64,000 nt of DNA from Fidelibacterota bacterium (GTDB taxonomy: Bacteria; Fidelibacterota; Marinisomatia; Marinisomatales; TCS55). The stretch is taken from NCBI GenBank assembly GCA_018674655.1, contig JABGZQ010000042.1, positions 26,316-90,315 on the forward strand. The letters run 5' to 3'. Positions 57,302 through 64,000 of this stretch are shown one piece after another; position 1 is the first letter of the stretch; each line of letters opens with the position of its first letter. A program made the translations under genes and the position numbers. Below the pieces are notes generated by a model, which had not been told where the DNA came from, did not search any database, and worked only from the letters and a program-made list of their open reading frames with translations.

Positions 57302-57359
57302 TTGTTTCTCCTATTTCTTGAACCGTGAAATTACTGAGGAAATACGAATTTATTAAAAG

Positions 57360-58535
57360 TTAAACAGATTTTTTCAGGCTGATTTCAAATGTAGTTCCAA
57401 CACCAATTTCACTATGTATTACCTTTATTTCACCCCCATGGATTTCACCAATGATACGATTAACCAATGATAGTCCCAACCCCCATCCTCTTTCTTTGGT
57501 GCTAAACCCTGGGCGGAAAATATTTTTCCAATCCTTTTTCTGGATACCAGACCCATTATCTTTTAATTGTATTATCCCATAATTATCATCAGAATAAATC
57601 TTTATTTCCACTGTACCCAGTTCGCCCTTAATGGAGTCAATACCATTTCTAATAACATTTTCAATTGCCCAACCCAGAAGAACCTCATTTCCCTCAATAT
57701 TGATATCTTCATTAGAGGTAAGCCTTAATTCAATATCCTTGCCCAGAGAAGGCATTCGCTTTTTTAAATATCCCGTTTGCCGATTAACCAATTCTTTTAG
57801 GGAAATACTATTTAAAACGGTTTGACTACCCATTTTACTAAATCGGGTTCCAATTTGATTCAACCGTTCTAAATCAGATTCCATTTCTTGGACAACATGG
57901 GATGATTCTTCTGGATGACGCTTTATTCGATCAACCCATCCCATTAATGCGGAAACAGGTGTACCCAGTTGATGAGCTGTTTCTCTAGCCATCCCAACCC
58001 ATATATTACGTTTTTCGCTGTTTCGAATGGAGTTAAATCCCATGAATCCAATGAAAATAAACATGGCTACTACACCGATTTCCAGATAAGGCAGCCATTG
58101 CAGTTTTCGAATAAGATCTGAATCACCATAATGCAAAAACCCTAATGGAATAGACTGCCCTGATATTTGATCATAGTATGAGATAGGAATTGGATCATTC
58201 TGTCGATCCATGGCTCCCATGGGTTTCTTCAGCTGATCCGGTAATTCAATACCTGAAATATTCCTCGAATAGATAGGTGTATTTTTGGCATCCGAATAAA
58301 TGATAGGGAATTGTACTTTTTTTATAATTTCATCAAAAACGAAATTTAAATTTGTATCAGAATCTTCATTGACTGTTTTAGCGATTATTTCTGAATAAAG
58401 TTTTACAATATTTCGATTGTCATCTCTCAACCGGTTCACAATGGAATTTGAATATCCAAGAAGACCGATGATGAGAATCAATCCAACAAAAAATAGTCCA
58501 ACTTTTATATTATTGTTATTACGGTAGCTATTCAT
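57360..58535 (-). CDS. Orphan sensor histidine kinase
   Basis: The start is taken at MNSYRNNNNIKVG, an 8-base overlap with the YfhO stop. A first membrane helix, an approximately 115-residue extracytoplasmic sensor region (about 35-150), a second helix near 155-175, and the kinase domain follow. The H-box is ARETAHQLGTPVSALMGW, the N-box ENVIRNGIDSI, then LKDNGSGIQ and GWGLGLSLVNRI. No receiver or response regulator lies nearby. Input signal unknown. Confidence 0.9.
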   Translation of the reverse strand: MNSYRNNNNIKVGLFFVGLILIIGLLGYSNSIVNRLRDDNRNIVKLYSEIIAKTVNEDSDTNLNFVFDEIIKKVQFPIIYSDAKNTPIYSRNISGIELPDQLKKPMGAMDRQNDPIPISYYDQISGQSIPLGFLHYGDSDLIRKLQWLPYLEIGVVAMFIFIGFMGFNSIRNSEKRNIWVGMARETAHQLGTPVSALMGWVDRIKRHPEESSHVVQEMESDLERLNQIGTRFSKMGSQTVLNSISLKELVNRQTGYLKKRMPSLGKDIELRLTSNEDINIEGNEVLLGWAIENVIRNGIDSIKGELGTVEIKIYSDDNYGIIQLKDNGSGIQKKDWKNIFRPGFSTKERGWGLGLSLVNRIIGEIHGGEIKVIHSEIGVGTTFEISLKKSV

Positions 58536-60882
58536 CTTTCTTTCGTCTGAAATATCCAAGCCCAATCAGTCCAAGGGATAAACCAAAGGATGTAAAAGAA
58601 ATAGTCAGTCCCTTTTTAAATGAGGATTTATCATAAATAAAATCAATTGTATGATTCCCAGCTGGGACCTCAACACCACGCAGTATTCCATTAACTTTAT
58701 GCGTTTGAATTTCTTTACCATCCATCATCGCTTTCCATCGAAGAGGGTAATACACTTCACTTAATACCAAAAATTGATTCCCGCTGGATTCAGTCATAAT
58801 TCTTGTATGATTGACCCCTTTTTCGAATTTAATTATTGAACCTTTGGAATCGGCAGAAATTTTAATGGGTTCATTTACATATGCTGTTTCTAATGGGTTG
58901 AAACTAGGTTGAACAATTTTACGCCAAACTTCATCATCGGAAACAGTTTCTGTTTCAATCACAAACCACGCCCGGGGTGACGGATTCGATACTTTTAAAA
59001 CATCTACAGAAACATTCCCCCGAGATGACTTAATCTCTCCTGTTTTCACTGACTTAATTTCGGGATGATTGATCTTTTGAGGGCTCACCAAATATTTCAC
59101 ATTCAACATTCTTAAGACTGGTAAAGCTGCAGCGTTCCCGGTTTTGGATAAGAAAGTATTATAATCTTTTAGTTTGGCGGGATGATATCCTCCGACGGAT
59201 TCAAGTCCAAATGCAGCAAAGCGGCTTTCACCAAATAATCCACCGATTGGATATATTCTGAAATCACTTTCATCTTGTTTCAGAAATTTGATGATTTCAT
59301 CTTCCTGGAAAAAGCGATCAACAACACGTTTGGACATCAGTTGTGATCCTCGCCCACTGGAACGATTCGGTTGAATAATTTTAAAATTAACAATTCCAAT
59401 ATCAACGATCGCTAAGGAAACTGTTACCACCATCAACATCGCTTGAGATACTTTACGATTGATCCAAAGCCAAATAAGTACTATGAGTGAGCCTGAAAAT
59501 AGAATCATTAACCAAGCATCATTTAACCACAAATTCCATCGAAGATTATTTAAGGCTTGGGCCGCACGTGGATCTTGAATCATGGGTGGTGAGAAACTCC
59601 CCCTTACGGCAGATTCAATTACAGACCCACCCAACACCATTCCAATGAAAAATACCCCCATGACCCCAGCAATGCCCAAAAACCATTTAGGGATTTTACC
59701 TTCTTTTAATTTCACCAATTCATCCAACCCAAAAGCGGCTAAAACACCCACATTAAATTGAAGTAAAATGAGTATCATATGGGGAACACGAAACTTATTA
59801 AAGTATGGAAAAATGTTAAAAAATAGGTCGTAAACCAAACTGAAGTGTTTCCCGAATGAAATAAATAAGGCAAATACTGATGTGATCACTAAAAATTGAT
59901 GAATCAATTCCCATTTTCGAAAAAGACCTATTATTGCTAACAATAGAATAATAATACCCATATAATTTGGATAATCCGTAAATGGCATAAATCCCCAGTA
60001 AGGTTGACCGCCGAATCCAAAGGCAGAAGGAATAAAGAATGTCAGTATTTCTTTCGGATGGAATGACCACCCAGTGGCATAATTATAGTCCGCACCGCCA
60101 CCCGCTGAACCACCTCGTACAGAAAATGGGGTATATTCCATGGCCGATAAATAAATCAATAAAGACAGTCCCACACCCAGAATACAGGCAAAGACAAATA
60201 ATCCAAATCCTTTCCCCAATATGGAGCGATCTCCCTTGATGCGAATTCCATTGATTAAAATGAGTAAACTATAAGCACCAATTAACATCCACGTATAGTA
60301 TGCTATTTGTGCATGGGCACGCTGAAGTTGAAATCCAAGCAACAAGGCCAACCACCCCATATTCCAAGTACTCGGATTTTGCCACAATCGCACCGTAAAC
60401 CATAATATCCAGGGGATGTATGCTGCCGTCATCATTTGGCTTCCATGGCCAAATACAACCATAGTCACCATATACGGTGTTATCATGAATGCAGTAGCAC
60501 CGAGACCGGCGGCCCATTCTGAACACTTAAAATGTCGTAACATTAAGAATCCACCGATACCTGCAAATAATAAATGAAGAAGTTGAATCATCATCCCTGG
60601 CAGGAAAAATAGTTTAAAAATATATTCAGGAAAATAGAGTTTTGATAGATGGGTGAATGCCTCCGCGGTTGGCATCCCACTAAATACCCAAGGTTGCCAT
60701 TGAGGAAATTCACCTGATTTTTCCAAAACATCATTCAAAGCGATTCCGATTGCTTTAGGGCTTAAACTGTCTGGCGATCCAAATGTCTTTCCACCAAAAA
60801 TAACCGGTTCAAATAATACGGCAATGATAATAAGCATCAAGCCGGATGCAGCGACAACGGAGCGTTTCCAATTTAAGTTCAT
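58528..60882 (-). CDS. YfhO-family membrane protein
   Basis: A 784-residue protein with about 13 helices in the first 490 residues and a large soluble C-terminal region. LFEPVIFGGKTFGSPDSLSPKAIG and FSGMPTAEAFTHLSKLYFP near the start and the C-terminal RWKAMMDGKEIQTHKVNGILRGVEVPAGNHTIDFIYD are typical of YfhO proteins, thought to act in glycosyl transfer to cell-wall polymers. The gene neighbours a flippase and a glycosyltransferase. The sugar and target are unknown. Confidence 0.88.
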   Translation of the reverse strand: MNLNWKRSVVAASGLMLIIIAVLFEPVIFGGKTFGSPDSLSPKAIGIALNDVLEKSGEFPQWQPWVFSGMPTAEAFTHLSKLYFPEYIFKLFFLPGMMIQLLHLLFAGIGGFLMLRHFKCSEWAAGLGATAFMITPYMVTMVVFGHGSQMMTAAYIPWILWFTVRLWQNPSTWNMGWLALLLGFQLQRAHAQIAYYTWMLIGAYSLLILINGIRIKGDRSILGKGFGLFVFACILGVGLSLLIYLSAMEYTPFSVRGGSAGGGADYNYATGWSFHPKEILTFFIPSAFGFGGQPYWGFMPFTDYPNYMGIIILLLAIIGLFRKWELIHQFLVITSVFALFISFGKHFSLVYDLFFNIFPYFNKFRVPHMILILLQFNVGVLAAFGLDELVKLKEGKIPKWFLGIAGVMGVFFIGMVLGGSVIESAVRGSFSPPMIQDPRAAQALNNLRWNLWLNDAWLMILFSGSLIVLIWLWINRKVSQAMLMVVTVSLAIVDIGIVNFKIIQPNRSSGRGSQLMSKRVVDRFFQEDEIIKFLKQDESDFRIYPIGGLFGESRFAAFGLESVGGYHPAKLKDYNTFLSKTGNAAALPVLRMLNVKYLVSPQKINHPEIKSVKTGEIKSSRGNVSVDVLKVSNPSPRAWFVIETETVSDDEVWRKIVQPSFNPLETAYVNEPIKISADSKGSIIKFEKGVNHTRIMTESSGNQFLVLSEVYYPLRWKAMMDGKEIQTHKVNGILRGVEVPAGNHTIDFIYDKSSFKKGLTISFTSFGLSLGLIGLGYFRRKKDE

Positions 60883-60885
60883 CTT

Positions 60886-62379
60886 TTATTTTCGTCCTTT
60901 TAAGACTTTAAGTCCTTTGAAAAAATCCAAATCTTCCGTTTCAATTTTTAAAACCCACAGAATAATTCCAAAAATTCCAACTGAGAATATTCCCGCAAAT
61001 ATTAAGGTAATCAAGGTATGGAACGGCATAATGATTTCCTTTAAGCAATATAGTCCTGTAAAAACTATTATTCCAGCCAATATAGGCTTAACCATTTTTC
61101 GATCTAAAAAGTTCATCTTGAGAATAATTCGAACTTCAATGATACGTACAAATCCTAATATAGCCAGAGAAATTAACGTCGCTATGGCGGCACCAATGAT
61201 ACCATGCTTTGGTATAAAATATATATTTAATCCAAAGTTTAACGCAAAAGCGCCAATGGTATTCCACAACACTAATTTTGTGTGGCCTGACATACTTAAA
61301 GCTGGACCTGCTGCACCCAGTACTGCTTGGATAAAAGTAGCGCCTGTTAAAATAATCAATATTTTCGCACTGGGTAAATATTCCTGTCCAAATAATAACA
61401 ATACTTTTCCGGGGAAAATGATAAAAACTGCAGAAATAGGAATGGCACATATCAATAACCACCGGCTCACCAATTTATAAGTATGATCCATCTTTTTCCG
61501 GTCACCCTCCCCATGAAATTGGGCCATCATTGGGGCATAAATACTGATAAATGAAAGTAGTAAAGCCTGGAGTAAACCAGCCGTACGCGCTGCGGGATGA
61601 TACAATCCTACGGTGGTTGCATCCGTAAAGTACCCTAACATGAGGATATCCATCCAATGCATGAATGTTTGGAGGATTGTTACAAACATTAGGGGATAAG
61701 AATATTTTAATAGAGATGTGTCAAATTTTGATTTTACGATTTGATCATTGGAAACACCAGAAACCCTCTTCAATACACTTATCATAACAAAAAAACCGAC
61801 GATGCCTGTAATAAGTAAGGGCGCCATGACCGCAGATTCTGCAGAAACAAACCAATAACACACCACCATACTAACCAAAAGAAGGGTCGGGTTTACAAAC
61901 TGTGTGACCAACGTTTTATACTTGAGTCGTTTATACCCCTGGGTTGCAAAGGCAGAAACAAGGGTAAGCGCATTAAATGGAATTGCAATGGCAAATACAA
62001 TAATTACCAATATTAATAGAGGCGGTTCATTGAGAATTTGAGTTACAATAAATTCTGAGGAAATGATAAGTCCTACCATAATGACTAACGAAAATGTGAC
62101 AGTCATTTTTAGAGTTGAAGCAATCAACGTTTGAATTTTTTCCGAATCAGAATCCGGGTTTAATCTGCTCACAAATCGCATAACGCCTGTTTCCAGCCCC
62201 ATCTTTCCCAAGACCTCAGATATCAGCATAATGGCATTCGCCATAGAGTAGATTCCAAGAAATTCTGCTCCAACCCAACGGGCTAAAAGTGCCGTATATA
62301 AATATCGGTTCACATTCCCATACACCAAACCTGAGAATGTAATAGTGGATTCTTTAGCGATTTTGCTGGCGGTGTTCAT
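60886..62379 (-). CDS. Polysaccharide/lipid-linked oligosaccharide flippase
   Basis: A 497-residue protein with about 14 transmembrane helices of the MATE-like MOP superfamily (Wzx/RfbX type). YLYTALLARWVGAEFLGIYSMANAIM near the start is typical of polysaccharide flippases. It overlaps the GT4 gene by 4 bases, so the two are probably co-translated. It may export a lipid-linked sugar for YfhO or surface polymers. Confidence 0.9.
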   Translation of the reverse strand: MNTASKIAKESTITFSGLVYGNVNRYLYTALLARWVGAEFLGIYSMANAIMLISEVLGKMGLETGVMRFVSRLNPDSDSEKIQTLIASTLKMTVTFSLVIMVGLIISSEFIVTQILNEPPLLILVIIVFAIAIPFNALTLVSAFATQGYKRLKYKTLVTQFVNPTLLLVSMVVCYWFVSAESAVMAPLLITGIVGFFVMISVLKRVSGVSNDQIVKSKFDTSLLKYSYPLMFVTILQTFMHWMDILMLGYFTDATTVGLYHPAARTAGLLQALLLSFISIYAPMMAQFHGEGDRKKMDHTYKLVSRWLLICAIPISAVFIIFPGKVLLLFGQEYLPSAKILIILTGATFIQAVLGAAGPALSMSGHTKLVLWNTIGAFALNFGLNIYFIPKHGIIGAAIATLISLAILGFVRIIEVRIILKMNFLDRKMVKPILAGIIVFTGLYCLKEIIMPFHTLITLIFAGIFSVGIFGIILWVLKIETEDLDFFKGLKVLKGRK

Positions 62380-63572
62380 GAATTGACAAGATCCGAGTAT
62401 AGTGCTTCAAACTGGAAAATTATTTTTTGTTCAGAAAATAATCTTTCAACAGCAGATTTTCCCTTAAGACCTTTTTCAATTAATAAGTTTGATTGAGGTA
62501 ATAATTCATTAATTAAACCTCCCATTTTCGAAACTTTTGCAACTTCCCAAAGGCCATTCGTCTCATCAATGCTAATCCCTTCTACCCCAACATCGGTGGT
62601 AACAACAGCTGTTCCGCATGCCAGTGCATGGGGAATCTTCATTTTAAGTCCCGCTCCAATTTTAATAGGCGCTACCATGATCATTTGAGATGCAAGGAAT
62701 GAGTCAATATCTTCAACAAATCCCAAATAATAAACGTTGTCTGTTACCTTTATTTCATTAACCAAACTATTGGGCAATCCTTTTCCCGCAATATTTAATT
62801 CTGCTCTTTTTGTCAATTTTGGAAATATTTCATGGATCAGAATTTGGACAGCCTGGACATTGGGCTCCCGGTTAAATGATCCAACAAAACATATCGAATT
62901 GGGCTTTTTATGAATTTCATTTATAATTGGTGTTTTAACCTGAGGCGGAATCACCTTTATTTCAGATTCACAGCCCAAGTTGGAAAGGTATTCTCTATCT
63001 TCTTCTGTGAGTGTGATTACAGCATCATATTTGTTACCAATTTCAGGCTCAAGGTTTCTAGCCATTTCAAATGACTTTTGATTCCGTGTGTTGCCTTGAT
63101 CTTTTCCCCTTTCATAGACTTTTGTCGACACATCATGAAAAACGATTATTTTTGGGATATCCCCGATTTGTTCTGCATAATGATGCATTACATTGTATTC
63201 AACCTGGACGAGATTAAAATTATTTTTTTCAATCAATTTTGAGATGAGTTCGGCCATTTTCTCAATTTTGTATTTTGCAATAAAGAATGGTTCTTCACCT
63301 GCAAGATGGTATGCCAAAGACCTTAGATTCCTTATACCGGATGATATTTTTCCCGTTATGGATTCTTGATTCCTCGGATAAGCAATTGTATGAACTTCAA
63401 TCCCCTGGTCTACAAGGAATCCTATCATACTGTCTTCGTCTGAATCAATAAAAGAGGCTAGCGTAATATTATGATTTTTTGCCAATGAAGTAATGTTTCT
63501 GAAAATGAGTTGGGCGCCGGCATGGCCACTTGTTTCAGAAGGTAGATATGGGGTGATAAATAGGAGGTTCAT
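62376..63572 (-). CDS. GT4-family glycosyltransferase
   Basis: A 398-residue GT-B glycosyltransferase. The N-terminal acceptor domain begins NLLFITPYLPSETSGHAGAQLIF. The C-terminal donor domain contains ICFVGSFNREPNVQAV and GAGLKMKIPHALACGTAVVTTDVGVEGI, the nucleotide-sugar binding segment with its Glu region. The donor sugar and acceptor cannot be assigned. It follows a partial methyltransferase in the same polysaccharide cluster. Confidence 0.9.
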   Translation of the reverse strand: MNLLFITPYLPSETSGHAGAQLIFRNITSLAKNHNITLASFIDSDEDSMIGFLVDQGIEVHTIAYPRNQESITGKISSGIRNLRSLAYHLAGEEPFFIAKYKIEKMAELISKLIEKNNFNLVQVEYNVMHHYAEQIGDIPKIIVFHDVSTKVYERGKDQGNTRNQKSFEMARNLEPEIGNKYDAVITLTEEDREYLSNLGCESEIKVIPPQVKTPIINEIHKKPNSICFVGSFNREPNVQAVQILIHEIFPKLTKRAELNIAGKGLPNSLVNEIKVTDNVYYLGFVEDIDSFLASQMIMVAPIKIGAGLKMKIPHALACGTAVVTTDVGVEGISIDETNGLWEVAKVSKMGGLINELLPQSNLLIEKGLKGKSAVERLFSEQKIIFQFEALYSDLVNS

Positions 63573-63573
63573 T

Positions 63574-64000
63574 TTATCCCGGTTTTCGACCCAAGTAGAA
63601 AAAATTACATGCGAGATATTCAGCCCATTTCGTTCGACCGAATAAGAAATCCAAATATTTTAATGGATGCAAAATCCAAGTTAAGGTAACACGAAATAAA
63701 TATTGGATTGGTCCAATAGGAATGGCTTCAACAATTGCATGTTGAAATAATAAAACTAATGCAGTAATGGGCCCGGTGCAGATTCCCTTTTCTACTAATT
63801 TAAATCCATGACGATTAAATAATGATTCGATACCACTAATTGTATATCTTTGATAATCGTAAGGCGCCATATGATATGCACCGATAAATGGAATTTCTGC
63901 ATAAACCAAACCACCGGGTTTGATAGTCCTAAACAATTCGGATACTGCTTTTTCAGGGTCAGGTAAATGTTCAATCACCGAACTTGAAAAAAATAAATCA
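63574..64000 (-). CDS. SAM-dependent methyltransferase, 5' end outside window
   Basis: The reading frame stays open to the last base, so the N-terminus with the SAM-binding Rossmann part is missing. The visible part begins DLFFSSSVIEHLPDPEKAVSE, the post-I motif of class I (type 11-like) methyltransferases, followed by IKPGGLVYAEIPFIGAYHM. A hydrophobic stretch (ALVLLFQHAIVEAIP) and a C-terminal half typical of polysaccharide-cluster methyltransferases follow. Probably modifies a sugar or lipid in the same cluster as the downstream GT4 gene. Confidence 0.85.
   Translation of the reverse strand, partial: DLFFSSSVIEHLPDPEKAVSELFRTIKPGGLVYAEIPFIGAYHMAPYDYQRYTISGIESLFNRHGFKLVEKGICTGPITALVLLFQHAIVEAIPIGPIQYLFRVTLTWILHPLKYLDFLFGRTKWAEYLACNFFYLGRKPG

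Overview
The window is about 64 kb of AT-rich (roughly 40% GC by eye), tightly packed Gram-negative chromosome. It is mostly core metabolism and cell-envelope genes. There is no rRNA, tRNA, CRISPR array, insertion sequence or prophage that I can support. Lipoproteins with lipoboxes, an LptF/LptG-type permease, YajC, a PorV-like barrel protein and several probable sodium-coupled transporters point to a marine, outer-membrane-bearing bacterium. The overall impression fits the FCB superphylum, perhaps Marinimicrobia (SAR406), but this is an inference from gene content and not proven by a marker gene.

Layout. (1) 1-8680, plus strand: the end of a SPOR-domain protein, an acidic-tailed membrane protein, then a classic lipid operon yceD-rpmF-plsX-fabH-fabD-fabG-acpP-fabF-rnc. 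(2) 8677-13035, minus strand: DUF151/UVR nuclease-like protein, phosphoglucose/phosphomannose isomerase, polyprenyl diphosphate synthase, phosphomannomutase and a short GGQ release-factor-like protein. (3) 13142-22328, mixed strands: a PqaA-like lipoprotein, murQ, an AGCS symporter, an LptF/G permease, and a PorV-like protein paired with a large lipoprotein. (4) 22456-25567, minus strand: ahcY and metK (methyl cycle), a 299-base metK leader, and hpf. (5) 25584-33261, minus strand: pckA, xer recombinase, rluD, lspA, a DksA/TraR zinc-finger protein and a divergent ileS. (6) 33386-43327, minus strand: HtrA protease, an M1 peptidase fused to a probable outer-membrane barrel, TlpA and DsbD redox proteins, patatin, a cyclophilin lipoprotein, pyrE and pyrF. 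(7) 43420-49188: GNAT, SSS symporter, SPATA20-type thioredoxin protein, a 69-residue protein and a dicarboxylate/glutamate symporter. (8) 49189-49466: a non-coding stretch with nested long inverted repeats, a candidate structured RNA. (9) 49467-64000, minus strand: hflX, BatA/VWA protein, polyprenol/DAG kinase-like protein, kinase-less PASTA protein, rsmB, fmt, def, yajC, an orphan histidine kinase, YfhO, a flippase, a GT4 glycosyltransferase and a partial methyltransferase.

How the genes work together. The lipid operon makes acyl-ACP and primes phospholipid synthesis. The isoprenoid, sugar-phosphate, flippase and glycosyltransferase genes suggest surface polysaccharide assembly. The HtrA, M1, DsbD, TlpA and LspA genes serve envelope folding and turnover. 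The translation-linked genes (def, fmt, rsmB, rluD, hpf, ileS, hflX) are conventional. I did not find a clear defence, secretion or biosynthetic system. The least explained elements are the structured intergenic region at 49.2-49.5 kb, the metK leader, the signature-divergent IleRS, the peptidase-barrel fusion and the large lipoprotein/barrel pair.
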